A stretch of DNA of 64,000 nucleotides from JBKHYJ01 sp046565505 (GTDB lineage Bacteria > Acidobacteriota > Blastocatellia > UBA7656): NCBI GenBank assembly GCA_046565505.1, contig JBKHYJ010000080.1, forward strand, positions 136,143 through 200,142. The letters run 5' to 3'. The stretch's first letter is position 1; each line of letters opens with the position of its first letter. The notes below the pieces were generated by a model. The model ran no database searches, was not told the origin of the DNA, and saw only the letters and a program-made list of their open reading frames with translations. Shown here in pieces: positions 8,196 to 17,454 of this stretch. The position numbers and the translations under genes were made by a program.

Positions 8196-8939
8196 CTACT
8201 TTTTTTTAGCTTCCCACTTGCCGGTCATCTGGCCCGCGAAATCAAACTCGCCGGCGATCTTGCCCTCTTTGACCATGCCCGTCAGCACGATCGCGCCATT
8301 GGGCGTTTCGAGGCTGAAAGTGAGCTTGTTAGCCACGAAGCTCCCCTTGCTGATCGGGAGGGTGCCCTGAGCCGACTCGGACGAGCCGCTGACTTTATCC
8401 CCATCGAGCTTTAGCTTGAGCGTGAATGCGATGGTCGTTCCCTGCGCCTCGGCGGAGCCGTCCCACTCGCCCGAGACGGGGTCGCCGGACGCGGGCTTCA
8501 TCTCTTCCTTCTTCGCGGCGGCGGCCGGCGCGGCCGCGCCGCCGCTCTTCTTCAATTCAAGCGGGCCGCCGACTCCTCCCAGCTCCCATTTGCCAGTGAT
8601 CTTGTCGCCGCTGACGGTCGCCGTGACGGTGCCTTCGTTGCCGCCGGCGTCGAACTTCATAGTCAACTTGCCATCGGCGTAAGTCCCGCTTGTGATGGCA
8701 GCCGGCCCCTGCGGGGTTTCGATCTTGCCCGACAGTTTGCCATTGTCATTCTTGAGTTCGACCGTCAGAGGTATCTCCCCCATCTGGTCGCTCTTGGCTA
8801 CGCCTTCGTACTTGCCCGAGACGGTGTCGGCGGCGGGCTTAGCCGTAGATTGTTTGTTAAAAGACGCCGGGGAGGCGATTGATACCGTCGCCATCAACAA
8901 GACGAGAGACGGCAGTGTCATAATCTTCCGTGACCGCAT
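8196..8939 (-). CDS. Secreted protein with two tandem beta-rich repeats and an Ala/Pro linker
   Basis: A 247-residue protein with a signal peptide (IMTLPSLVLLMATVSIASPA). The mature part contains two related domains of about 85 residues. The first holds VSGKYEGVAKSDQMGEIPLT and GKWELGG; the second holds VSGEWDGSAEAQGTTIAFTL and TGKWEAKKK. Each alternates short strands ending in K-(I/L)-(T/A)-G. They are joined by a low-complexity AAAPAAAAKKEE linker. No catalytic residues are seen; lipid, sugar or envelope binding is possible but unsupported. The start is at ATG 8939, preceded by AGGAGAAGG; an in-frame extension upstream lacks both signal and ribosome site. It shares a promoter type with the peptidase gene upstream. 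Confidence 0.72.
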   Translation of the reverse strand: MRSRKIMTLPSLVLLMATVSIASPASFNKQSTAKPAADTVSGKYEGVAKSDQMGEIPLTVELKNDNGKLSGKIETPQGPAAITSGTYADGKLTMKFDAGGNEGTVTATVSGDKITGKWELGGVGGPLELKKSGGAAAPAAAAKKEEMKPASGDPVSGEWDGSAEAQGTTIAFTLKLKLDGDKVSGSSESAQGTLPISKGSFVANKLTFSLETPNGAIVLTGMVKEGKIAGEFDFAGQMTGKWEAKKK

Positions 8940-9025
8940 ATTTTCCTTCTCCTGATATTCGGTATTATCTTCTGGAACTCCAGCCAATCTGCGCTTCAAG
9001 AATGACGAAAGTTCTAGGGCCAGTT

Positions 9026-9057
9026 ATTTATACAGCAAAAACCGCGCCTGCGAAAGC
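9026..9057 (-). promoter_or_regulatory. Putative promoter of the two-repeat secreted protein
   Basis: Reading the minus strand, GCTTTC (complement of 9052-9057), 19 bases and TATAAAT (complement of 9026-9032) precede the start codon by about 90 bases. The same arrangement with identical spacing occurs upstream of the peptidase gene at 11388-11419, which supports a shared promoter. Confidence 0.5.
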
Positions 9058-9062
9058 GGGCG

Positions 9063-9120
9063 GCGAATCATTCGCCTGCGTGTAGGCCGTGCGGCGGCCT
9101 CGCGCAAGCAAATGATTCGC
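9063..9120. terminator. Long stem-loop downstream of the DPP-IV-like gene
   Basis: An 18-base imperfect inverted repeat (GCGAATCATT at 9063-9072 pairing with AATGATTCGC at 9111-9120 and continuing inward) encloses a second hairpin, AGGCC/GGCCT. It starts six bases beyond the stop codon of the peptidase gene (minus strand), so a transcription-ending or mRNA-stabilising role is likely. Confidence 0.5.
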
Positions 9121-9126
9121 TTCAGG

Positions 9127-11343
9127 TCACAGGTTCGCCAGTATGAAGTCTGTCATCATCATCCGCATGTGTTTGACCAGGAGAGGGTCAGACACGCCAT
9201 GGCGGGACTTCGGGTACAGCATCAACTGAAATTGCTTGCCAGCCTTCTGCAACTCGTAGGCGAACTGTATGGTGTTTTGCATGTGGACGTTGTCATCTAT
9301 CATGCCGTGGATCAGAAGCAGCTTGCCGCTGAGGTCTTTCGCCGCCGCGAGCGGCGCGCTCTTCTTGTAGCCCTCCGGGTTATTCTGCGGCGTACCCATG
9401 TAACGTTCCGTGTAGATTGTGTCGTACAAGCGCCAATCGGTCACGCTCCCGCCGGCGATGCCGACCTTGAAACTGGCGCTGTGTGTCAGCGCGTAAGTGG
9501 TCATGAAGCCGCCATAGCTCCAACCCCAAATGCCTATGCGCGAGCCATCGACGTAGGGCTGGCTTTTCAGCCAGCTCACGCCATCCTCAAGGTCCCTCAG
9601 CTCCAGCTCGCCGAAGTTGCGATAGACGGGCTGGGTGGACTCGACGCCCTTGCCGCTCGCGGTGCGGTTGTCGCATATCCAAACTATGTAGCCCTTCTGC
9701 GCGAGCAGTTGATGCCACATGTAGGTTTGCGCGCCCCAGGCGTTGCGGACCTGCGGGGCGTGGGGGCCGCTGTAGGTGTAAGACATGACAGGGTATTTTT
9801 TCGACGGGTCGAAGTCGGGCGGCTTTATCATCATCGCCTCCATAATAAACCCATCGCGCGTCTTGACCTGTAAGAACTCCGGCTTCCCTAATTTGTACTG
9901 GCTCAGCGCATCGACCTTATTTTCGTTAATCATGCGGGCGACCGAGCCGTCGGATTTCAACAAACGCACTTGCGGCGGGGTGTTTATGTCGCTCCAAGTA
10001 TCAATGAAGAGCGTAAAAGCCTGGTTGAAATTCGCCGAGTGGCTCCCCCCTGCTTTGGTTAGCCGAGTCAGCCCCGTGCCATCGAGTTTCACGCGGTAAA
10101 CGTCGCCCGCGATCTGGCTGTGCTCGGTCCCGCTGAAATAGACGTAGCCGTTCGCCTCGTCCACCCCATGCAGCGCGCGCGCTTCCCAATCCCCGTTCGT
10201 CACCTGGCGGATCAATTTCCCATCGCGCGAATAATGATACAGGTGCTTCCAGCCCGTACGCTCGCTGAAAATAAGGAAGGAGCCATCCTTCAACCACCGG
10301 GGCTCGTCAACGTTATCGACGTCAATCCATGCCTTCGACGTCTCGCGCAACAGGTTTTGGGATTTGCCGTCGGCCGGGTCTGCGAGGTTCAAATCGAGCC
10401 ACGTCTGTTCCCTGTTCTGAATCTCGTACACGACGCTCTTACCATCCGGGGTCCACCCGACCCGTACGATTAAAGGGTCGGCCCCTTCATACTTCGCAGT
10501 GTCCACCCACCGGGTCGAGCCGCCCGCCGCGTTGACCACGCCCAGCCTGACGACCGGGTTGGGGTCCCCGGCTTTCGGGTAGAACTCCCTTTCGACCTCC
10601 TGGAGGCGAGATATGTGATCGACGATGGTGAACTCATGTACGGGGTTCTCGTCGAACCTCAGGTAGGCGACCTTTGTCGAGTCGGGGCTCCACCAGTAGC
10701 CCTCGAAGTTGCCGCGGCCATACAGCTCTTCCTGGTAGACCCAATCGAGGCGGCCGTTGAAAATCTTCGGCCCGCCATCGCTCGTCAAGGCCCGCTCCTG
10801 CCGCGTCGCGATGTCGACGACGTAGATGTTGCCGTTGCGGACGAAGCTGACCTTGCGGCTGTCAGGGCTGAAATCTTCGCCCTCCTCCGGGTCGGGATTA
10901 TTAGTCAGCCGCGCGGCCTTACCAGTCCCGAATTCGTAGTAGAAGAGGTCGCCGGCATGATTGATGAGGGCGGCCGTCATGTCGTCATTCATGTGGAAAG
11001 CAGGCCGGTTAGATAACCGCTTCGCGTCTTCCGGCTTGATGCCCCCCACCGCGGCGAGCGCGGCTTCCATCTTGGCGGCGTCATAGAACGGCACGGATTC
11101 CCCCGTCAGCGCATCTACCTTCAAGAGTTGCCCCATGCGCGTTTTGGGGTCTATCTTCGGTTGAAGGTAGTGGGCGCCATCCCTGAGCCAGCGCAAGCCG
11201 GGCATGGGCGCGCCATTAAAATCCACCTTCTTAACAGGGTCGAAGATGTCATCTATGGTGAGCGTTTTCTCCTGCGCCCGCGACGGCGGGCATAGAAATA
11301 CTAAAGTCAGAGCGGTGGCGATAAAAATAAACGGGCGTCGCAA
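9127..11343 (-). CDS. S9B prolyl oligopeptidase family peptidase (DPP-IV-like)
   Basis: A 738-residue exported serine peptidase that should remove dipeptides from peptide N-termini in the periplasm. A signal peptide (IFIATALTLVFLCPPSRAQ) precedes an eight-bladed DPP-IV N-terminal propeller. This carries the double-Glu motif in DWVYQEELYG that binds the free N-terminus. The C-terminal alpha/beta hydrolase domain holds Ser609 in GWSYGG, Asp683 in HGMIDDNVH and His715 in KSRHGVS. Length and motif order match bacterial DPP-IV. A matching promoter motif lies about 45 bases upstream and a stem-loop directly follows the stop. It is one of several peptidases suggesting a protein-scavenging lifestyle. 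Confidence 0.94.
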   Translation of the reverse strand: MRRPFIFIATALTLVFLCPPSRAQEKTLTIDDIFDPVKKVDFNGAPMPGLRWLRDGAHYLQPKIDPKTRMGQLLKVDALTGESVPFYDAAKMEAALAAVGGIKPEDAKRLSNRPAFHMNDDMTAALINHAGDLFYYEFGTGKAARLTNNPDPEEGEDFSPDSRKVSFVRNGNIYVVDIATRQERALTSDGGPKIFNGRLDWVYQEELYGRGNFEGYWWSPDSTKVAYLRFDENPVHEFTIVDHISRLQEVEREFYPKAGDPNPVVRLGVVNAAGGSTRWVDTAKYEGADPLIVRVGWTPDGKSVVYEIQNREQTWLDLNLADPADGKSQNLLRETSKAWIDVDNVDEPRWLKDGSFLIFSERTGWKHLYHYSRDGKLIRQVTNGDWEARALHGVDEANGYVYFSGTEHSQIAGDVYRVKLDGTGLTRLTKAGGSHSANFNQAFTLFIDTWSDINTPPQVRLLKSDGSVARMINENKVDALSQYKLGKPEFLQVKTRDGFIMEAMMIKPPDFDPSKKYPVMSYTYSGPHAPQVRNAWGAQTYMWHQLLAQKGYIVWICDNRTASGKGVESTQPVYRNFGELELRDLEDGVSWLKSQPYVDGSRIGIWGWSYGGFMTTYALTHSASFKVGIAGGSVTDWRLYDTIYTERYMGTPQNNPEGYKKSAPLAAAKDLSGKLLLIHGMIDDNVHMQNTIQFAYELQKAGKQFQLMLYPKSRHGVSDPLLVKHMRMMMTDFILANL

Positions 11344-11727
11344 TTGTGTTCTCCTCTGCGGAAAGATATCAGGATGGTAGAGATATTATTTATACAGAAA
11401 ACGCGGCCCGCATGAAAGCTGCTTTTACCCTCGGGCGCTCGTGCCGGCCTTGAACGAAAGGTGATTGAACTTACGCGCGCGGCCCGGCCGGGTCGGGGAA
11501 CTCGCCGGTGGTGGCTCCGATAATGTCACACATATTTAATACTTTTGATCTATTCCTTCAAGCCAAGGTTAAGTTAGAATTGGTTCGTTCTCGGGTTTCG
11601 CTTCACCAGACAAATTTCCGAAGACTCTTCTACCTATCGAAAGGAGTATGATTCCTCTTCTGTGTAGTCCCCTGGGTGTGGTTGTATTTGCCTGACGGGT
11701 GCGGCCGGAGCAGGGATCTGCGCGCGA
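11344..11727. other. Divergent intergenic region between peptidase and secreted nuclease
   Basis: This 384-base gap holds the peptidase promoter near its left end and a relatively AT-rich stretch (about 11521-11600) that probably contains the promoter of the nuclease gene. No ORF, RNA gene or convincing operator was seen. Confidence 0.5.
11388..11419 (-). promoter_or_regulatory. Putative promoter of the DPP-IV-like peptidase
   Basis: On the minus strand GCTTTC (complement of 11414-11419) is followed after 19 bases by TATAAAT (complement of 11388-11394), about 45 bases before the ATG. Element sequence and spacing repeat those found before the secreted protein at 8939. Confidence 0.5.
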
Positions 11728-14700
11728 ATGAAAAAATCATCTTCATCCCTTGCCGCCCATACTAATCACAGGTCAATTTCAACAACCTCTAAGCCGCGGG
11801 TCAATCGAGCGACCAATTACTCAGCAAGGAAATGGTTTACTTACCCGCCGGTCCTGCCGGCGCTGGTCTTGGCCGCCGCAATCGGGCTGCGAGTCACATC
11901 GGCCGCTTCGGGAACGCCTGTAAGTCTGACGTCGGTCGGGACGGCATACACACAGGATTTTAATACGCTAGCAAGCAGCGGGACTTCAAGCGCTGTCCCT
12001 GCCGGCTGGGCTTTCAGCGAGTCCGGCACCAACGCCAATGCTACTTATACGGCGGGCACAGGCTCTGGCAACGCGGGCGATACCTATAGCTTCGGTGCGA
12101 CCGGCAACACTGAGCGGGCATTCGGGGGACTCCTGAGCGGTAGCCTCGTGCCGACGATTGGGGCGTGCTTCATGAACAATACGGGAGGCCCTATCACATC
12201 GCTCGCCATCTCTTACGCGGGCGAACAATGGCGGTTGGGGGCGACCGGGCGGGCTGACCGAATAGATTTTCAGTACAGCACGAACGCTACTAGCCTTACG
12301 ACAGGCACCTGGACTGACGTTGACGCGCTTGATTTTTCAAGCCCGGTGACGGCGGGCACGGTGGGGGCGTTGGATGGTAACTCGGCGGCCAACCGCACGG
12401 TCATAAGCTTTACGATCCCCGGTTTGAACATAGCTAATGGGACTACATTCTTCGTTCGTTGGAATGACTTTAACGCCTCGGGCGCAGACGATGGGCTTGC
12501 GGTAGATGATTTCTCGCTCACGCCGATGGGGAGCGGGGGCGGCGTGACGCCCGCTTTATCAATCAATGACGTTACGGCGGCCGAGGGTGATAGTGGAACA
12601 AGCGCGGCGACATTCACGGTGAGCCTGTCGTCGCCCGCCGGCGCGGGAGGCGTGACGTTCGACATAGCCACACAGGATGCCACGGCCACGGTGGCTGATG
12701 GCGACTACGTCGGGCGGACAATCACGGCGCAGGCGATCCCGGAAGGCGTGCAGACTTTCAGTTTCGCCGTGACGGTCAATGGCGACACAACCCCCGAGCC
12801 GAATGAAACATTCCTGGTCAACGTAATAAATGTCGCAGGCGCTAGCGTCGCGGATGGTCAGGGGGTCGGCACAATCACGAACGACGACTTTGCTTCTATA
12901 CCTATCCACACCGTGCAGGGGAGCGGGGCGATGTCTCCCTTCGCTAATCAGGTTGTGACCGTGACGGGGATCGTCACAGGAATTAAAAGCAATGGCTTCT
13001 TCATCCAGACGCCTGACGCCGCGGCTGATTCTGATATTAACACCTCTGAGGGAGTATTCGTCTTCACATCGAGCGCGCCGCCGGCGACTGCCGCAATCGG
13101 CAATTCCGTCGCCGTGATGGGCACCGTGCAGGAGTTCATCCCGCCTTCAGACCTGAATAGCCCGCCTACGACTGAGATAGCCAACTCCCCGACAGTGAAC
13201 CTTCTTTCGACAGGCAATGCGCTGCCGGCGGCCGTCACTATCACGGCGGCGGACACAAGCCCTACAGGGAATATAGAGCAGCTTGAAAAATTTGAAGGCA
13301 TGCGAGTGCACGTCAACTCGCTCACCGTTATTGCGCCGACGCAGGGCAGTATCAATGAGGCTAGCGCCACTGCAACGTCGAATGGCGTGTTCTACGGCGT
13401 AATCACTGGAATAGCTCGCCCGTTCCGTGAGCCCGGTATAGAAACGCCGGACCCCGCGCCCGCCGGTTCTCCCTGCTGTATACCCCGTTTCGACGCTAAT
13501 CCCGAGCGTCTCCGCGTTGACAGCGACGCTCAGCCCGGGGCGGTCACGCTTGAAGTCACTACGGGCGCGACAGTGAGCAATATCACCGGCCCGCTCGACT
13601 ACGGCTTCCGCACCTACACGATATTGCCAGACGCTGCGACGACGCCTGTAATCAGCGGCAATACCTCTGCCACCGCTGTACCTGTGGCAGATGCGGACGA
13701 ATTCACAGTCGGGTCGTTCAACATGGAACGGTTCTATGACACTACTGACGATGCCGGCGTAAGTGATACTGTATTAACAGCGGCAGCTTTCAACAACCGC
13801 TTGAATAAGGCGTCGCTCGCCATTCGCAACGTGATGCGATCTCCAGACATAATTGGGATAGAGGAGATGGAGAACCTCACGACATTCCAGGCCGTGGCCA
13901 ATAAAATCAACAATGACACGGTTGCGGCGGGCGGCTCAAATCCGAACTATCAAGCATTCCTGGTCGAAGGCAATGATGTCGGCGGCATTGACGTAGGATT
14001 TCTAGTCAAGACTGCCCGCGTTTCTGTAATCGATGTGACACAATTCGGTAAGAACACCACTTATATCAATCCGAGTAATGGTCAGCCGGAGCTGCTGAAT
14101 GACCGACCCCCGCTGGTACTCCGGGCCGCGGTCAGTGCGCCCGACAGCAGCACTTTTGCAATTACTGTAATCGTCAACCATTTACGTTCGCTGAATGGCG
14201 TAGATGATCCGGCGGACGGTAATCGCATTCGCACGAAGCGGCGCGCCCAGGCTGAGTACCTGGCAAACCTTATACAGTCGCGACAGTCGGCCGATCCGAA
14301 TGAGCGCATAGTGTCCGTAGGCGACTACAATGCCTTCCAGTTTAACGATGGCTACGGTGACTCGATCGGGACTATAAAGGGGATGCCAACGCCTGCCAAT
14401 GAGGTCGTACTTGCGAGCGGTGATTTGGTTAATCCAGACCTGACTGATCTGCTCGATTATGTTCCGCCGGCTCAACGCTATTCATTCAGTTTCGATGGCA
14501 ACGCCCAGGTGCTTGATCATGAATTGATCACATCGAACCTGTTGCCATCGTTCAGCCGTATTGCATACGCGCGCAACAACGGAGATTTTCCTGAAACATT
14601 CCGAAACGACCCGAATCGCCCCGAGCGCATATCCGACCACGACATGGCGGTTGCTTATTTCAAGTTCGCGCCCGCGACTTGCTCGTTCACCTTATCCTCA

Positions 14701-15192
14701 ACGAGCCAATCTTTCAGCGGCGCGGGGAACGATGGCAGCGTAGACGTAATTGCACACAGCGGGTGCAACTGGACCGCCCTGAGCAACGATAGCTGGATAT
14801 TGATTACCTCAGAGGGTAGTGGAAGCGGTAACGGAACCGTTACGTTTACGATTAGAGAAAACCTCTCGATGATTTCCCGCACGGGTACTATAACGATTGC
14901 GGGACAAACATTCGCAATTATGCAGGCAGGCGCCGGGGGTGATTGCACCTACTCGATTACGCCGGCAAATGGGTCTTTCGGTGGGAGTGGCGGAACCGGG
15001 TCGGTGAGTGTCAGCGCGATGGGCAACTGCGGCTGGACGGCGACGAGTAATGTGACATGGATAAGTATCACGTCAGGCGGCAGCGGTGTCGGTGATGGGA
15101 CGGTGAATTATTCGGTAGCACCTAACAGCGGGCCACGACGCTCAGGAACAATTACTATCGCCGGACAAATTTTCACTGTAAAGCAAAAGTGA
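11728..15192 (+). CDS. Secreted multidomain endonuclease/exonuclease/phosphatase with Calx-beta and BACON domains
   Basis: A 1,154-residue extracellular nuclease. A long basic N-region and hydrophobic core (PVLPALVLAAAIGLRVTSA) form the export signal. Then follow a beta-sandwich (about residues 65-265), a Calx-beta domain (about 275-385, ending VGTITNDD), an OB-fold nuclease-associated domain (about 390-500), and the EEP catalytic domain (about 665-985). EEP active-site elements are GSFNMERF, GIEEMEN, VGDYNAFQF and ISDHDMAVAY. The C-terminus has two BACON repeats (each with CxW-type starts such as CNWTALSN and CGWTATSN), which usually mediate glycan or surface attachment. It resembles ExeM/YhcR-type DNases that scavenge extracellular DNA. 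The ribosome site is weak. A perfect hairpin follows. Confidence 0.88.
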   Translation: MKKSSSSLAAHTNHRSISTTSKPRVNRATNYSARKWFTYPPVLPALVLAAAIGLRVTSAASGTPVSLTSVGTAYTQDFNTLASSGTSSAVPAGWAFSESGTNANATYTAGTGSGNAGDTYSFGATGNTERAFGGLLSGSLVPTIGACFMNNTGGPITSLAISYAGEQWRLGATGRADRIDFQYSTNATSLTTGTWTDVDALDFSSPVTAGTVGALDGNSAANRTVISFTIPGLNIANGTTFFVRWNDFNASGADDGLAVDDFSLTPMGSGGGVTPALSINDVTAAEGDSGTSAATFTVSLSSPAGAGGVTFDIATQDATATVADGDYVGRTITAQAIPEGVQTFSFAVTVNGDTTPEPNETFLVNVINVAGASVADGQGVGTITNDDFASIPIHTVQGSGAMSPFANQVVTVTGIVTGIKSNGFFIQTPDAAADSDINTSEGVFVFTSSAPPATAAIGNSVAVMGTVQEFIPPSDLNSPPTTEIANSPTVNLLSTGNALPAAVTITAADTSPTGNIEQLEKFEGMRVHVNSLTVIAPTQGSINEASATATSNGVFYGVITGIARPFREPGIETPDPAPAGSPCCIPRFDANPERLRVDSDAQPGAVTLEVTTGATVSNITGPLDYGFRTYTILPDAATTPVISGNTSATAVPVADADEFTVGSFNMERFYDTTDDAGVSDTVLTAAAFNNRLNKASLAIRNVMRSPDIIGIEEMENLTTFQAVANKINNDTVAAGGSNPNYQAFLVEGNDVGGIDVGFLVKTARVSVIDVTQFGKNTTYINPSNGQPELLNDRPPLVLRAAVSAPDSSTFAITVIVNHLRSLNGVDDPADGNRIRTKRRAQAEYLANLIQSRQSADPNERIVSVGDYNAFQFNDGYGDSIGTIKGMPTPANEVVLASGDLVNPDLTDLLDYVPPAQRYSFSFDGNAQVLDHELITSNLLPSFSRIAYARNNGDFPETFRNDPNRPERISDHDMAVAYFKFAPATCSFTLSSTSQSFSGAGNDGSVDVIAHSGCNWTALSNDSWILITSEGSGSGNGTVTFTIRENLSMISRTGTITIAGQTFAIMQAGAGGDCTYSITPANGSFGGSGGTGSVSVSAMGNCGWTATSNVTWISITSGGSGVGDGTVNYSVAPNSGPRRSGTITIAGQIFTVKQK

Positions 15193-15266
15193 GGCTAATC
15201 GATACTTTTGCTAGGGGCCATTCGCAGGCGAAAGCAAAGATTAATTAGTTCTACCAGAGTAGAATA

Positions 15267-15294
15267 AAAGGCTGATTATTCGTAATCAGCCTTT
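15267..15294. terminator. Perfect 12-bp bidirectional terminator
   Basis: AAAGGCTGATTA (15267-15278), loop TTCG, TAATCAGCCTTT (15283-15294). The A and T runs flanking the stem suit intrinsic termination in both directions, separating the secreted nuclease from the convergent parB. Confidence 0.85.
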
Positions 15295-15383
15295 CATATT
15301 TAGAGCATCGAGCAGTTGAGATATACGAGGCTCTCCGGCCCAAATAGCTTGCCGGGTTTACTATCGGTCGGCGCAAAATACAT

Positions 15384-16253
15384 TCAAAGCTCGGGCCTTT
15401 GTATCAAAAGGTCGAAGAGTCGAGTAAGCTCTTCAGACGAGGAGAACTTTATTTCTATAGTGCCGCCACCCTTTATAAATTTTATCTTCACAGGGGCGGC
15501 CAGTTTCTTACTAAGCTTTTGTTCAGCCGCAAAAATATTAGCCGCCTCATTGCGATTCTCAGCCGCAGGACTGGCATTCGGAGCGGCGGCTGAATCTAAG
15601 TTTTGGACTTTCTTAACCAGTCTCTCGGTCTCCCTGACCGAAAGAGTCTTTTCAATGATTTCGCTTGCTAATGACTGTTGCTGATCTGCTGAATTTATTG
15701 ATAGGAGTGCCCGCGCGTGTCCCATTGAGAGTTTATCTTCTTCCACCATCTTTTGAAGTTCCGCTGGTAACCTTAAAAGCCTCAATGAATTAGCTATAGA
15801 GGAACGATCCTTGCCGACCCGGCGGGCAACTTCCTCCTGTGTAGCATCAAGCTTCTCTAAGAGCTTTTTATAAGCATTTGCTTCTTCGATAGGGTTGAGT
15901 TCCTCTCGCTGTATATTTTCAATTAATGATAATTCTAAAACATTTTCTTCTGGTATTTCTTTGATGATACAAGGAATTCTGCGCAATCCAGCTATCTGAG
16001 CAGCGCGCCACCGACGCTCACCCGCGATGATTTGAAATCGCTCGCCGTGCCTTCTCGCCACGATAGGCTGAATTATCCCGTTAGCTTTTATTGACTGAGC
16101 AAGTTCGTCCAGCTTAGTTTCATTAAAATATTTCCGAGGTTGTGTATCCGTTGGGTCTAGTTGATCAATATCTATTTCAATCAGATCATGCTCTATAGGA
16201 TTTACCTGGGTAAACAGGGCACTAAGCCCCCTGCCCAGTGCCTTTCTTGACAT
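15384..16253 (-). CDS. parB: ParB/Spo0J chromosome-partitioning protein
   Basis: A 289-residue CTP-dependent DNA clamp that loads at parS and organises the origin region for segregation. The N-terminus MSRKALGRGLSALF is the ParA-interaction segment. The CTP-binding parts are IIAGERRWRAAQIAG and the ENIQREELNPIEEA box. The helix-turn-helix follows in EEVARRVGKDRSSIANSL, and the C-terminal dimerisation segment in LTRLFDLLI. The start overlaps parA by 32 bases and has its own AGGAGG ten bases upstream. Codon use is AT-rich compared with the left neighbour. A parS-like site lies 2.3 kb away at 18531. Confidence 0.97.
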   Translation of the reverse strand: MSRKALGRGLSALFTQVNPIEHDLIEIDIDQLDPTDTQPRKYFNETKLDELAQSIKANGIIQPIVARRHGERFQIIAGERRWRAAQIAGLRRIPCIIKEIPEENVLELSLIENIQREELNPIEEANAYKKLLEKLDATQEEVARRVGKDRSSIANSLRLLRLPAELQKMVEEDKLSMGHARALLSINSADQQQSLASEIIEKTLSVRETERLVKKVQNLDSAAAPNASPAAENRNEAANIFAAEQKLSKKLAAPVKIKFIKGGGTIEIKFSSSEELTRLFDLLIQRPEL

Positions 16254-17004
16254 TACTTATTACCTCCTTTGCTAACCTAAGATAACTTTCAGCTCCTTTG
16301 GATTTAATATCATAAAGGACAATGGGCTTACCGTGACTAGGAGCCTCTGCCAACCGTACATTCCTCGGGACTATGGTCGAAAAGACCTGTGACCCTAAAA
16401 AGTCTCTAAGGTCTGAAACTACTTGGTTTGATAAATTTGTTCTTTCATCAAACATAGTCAAAAGAAAGCCCTCAATAGTTAGACTCGGATTTAGGGTCCT
16501 CCGTATCTTAACCAATGTATCCCAAAGCTCAGAAACACCTTCCAAAGCAAAGTATTCGCATTGAATTGGTATCAGAACAGAATTTGCTGCCGCTAAGGCA
16601 TTTAGTGTCAATAGACCCAAGCTGGGGGGGCAATCAATTAATATATAGTCAAATTGGGAAATCATAGGCTCTAGTAGTTTCTTAAGCCTGAACTCGCGTT
16701 CTTCAATATCTACTAATTCTATTTCTGCCGCCACCAAAATCTTTTCAGATGGGATTATCTTAAGAGTTGGTAATTCTGTGCTTAAAGCGATAGTATTCAA
16801 TGATTCGTTTAATACTAGAGAATGATAAAAGCTTCTGTGGAAAGTTCCCCTTAATCCGAACCCACTTGTGCTATTGCCTTGTGGGTCGGCATCTATAATT
16901 AAGACCTTCATATCAGCTACAGCTAAACTTGCACCAAGATTAATAGTTGTAGTAGTTTTGCCAACTCCTCCTTTTTGATTCGCAATCGCAATTATTCGTG
17001 CCAT
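16222..17004 (-). CDS. parA: ParA/Soj chromosome-partitioning ATPase
   Basis: A 260-residue deviant-Walker ATPase that binds nucleoid DNA as an ATP dimer and is released by ParB, driving origin movement. It shows the deviant P-loop KGGVGKTTTTINLG near the N-terminus, Walker A' DADPQGN and Walker B YILIDCPPSLG. It lacks the N-terminal helix-turn-helix of plasmid type Ia ParA, so it is the chromosomal Soj type. ATG at 17004 is chosen; a TTG one codon earlier is the alternative, and no ribosome site is obvious. It is co-transcribed with parB, overlapping its start. It is preceded by a 2-kb AT-rich region without intact genes. Confidence 0.97.
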   Translation of the reverse strand: MARIIAIANQKGGVGKTTTTINLGASLAVADMKVLIIDADPQGNSTSGFGLRGTFHRSFYHSLVLNESLNTIALSTELPTLKIIPSEKILVAAEIELVDIEEREFRLKKLLEPMISQFDYILIDCPPSLGLLTLNALAAANSVLIPIQCEYFALEGVSELWDTLVKIRRTLNPSLTIEGFLLTMFDERTNLSNQVVSDLRDFLGSQVFSTIVPRNVRLAEAPSHGKPIVLYDIKSKGAESYLRLAKEVISNVKKGTGQGA

Positions 17005-17321
17005 CAATTGCTACAATATCATAAAACCTCTGTTCATCAACCAAAATTCTACTAAGCCAATTCGGTATAAAGAAGGCTATTAAAAATACTAAATTTGAAT
17101 ATTATCAATTTCCTACTAATAGAGACTTCGCTATTTAATTTAGACATATTAATTGGTTTGAAAAGCATAATTTTAATAGTATCGATCTTAATGGAAACTT
17201 ATCAGTTTTCATTGTTAATCATCGTACGTCACGGTTATAGGACTAAAGCTCCATAGAGGTATTTACTCAAAACTAATACCAAGTTACACAATAAAGTAAG
17301 GTGATGTAGAAGTAGACTATA

Positions 17322-17426
17322 CTAGAACTGGCTTTGCCCTAAAAGTCCTGGTAAGTGTTGAAAGTAGGTAAAAGTCTTGTTTCTTCCGGCGCCTTCCAGG
17401 GCTTTTAGGGCAAAGCCTCTAGAACT
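17322..17426. mobile_element. Small palindromic MITE-like element with flanking 8-bp direct repeats
   Basis: GGCTTTGCCCTAAAAGTCCTGG (arm 17330-17351) and its inverse (17396-17417) match at 21 of 22 positions and frame a 44-base centre. The pair is bounded by CTAGAACT at 17322-17329 and again at 17419-17426, one base beyond the right arm, which looks like a target-site duplication. The total element is about 89 bases, too short to code. It could be a non-autonomous transposon derivative, or a structured RNA/attenuator that happens to have a flanking repeat. Confidence 0.55.
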
Positions 17427-17454
17427 AATTAAGCTAAACGCTCATCTGACCAGC

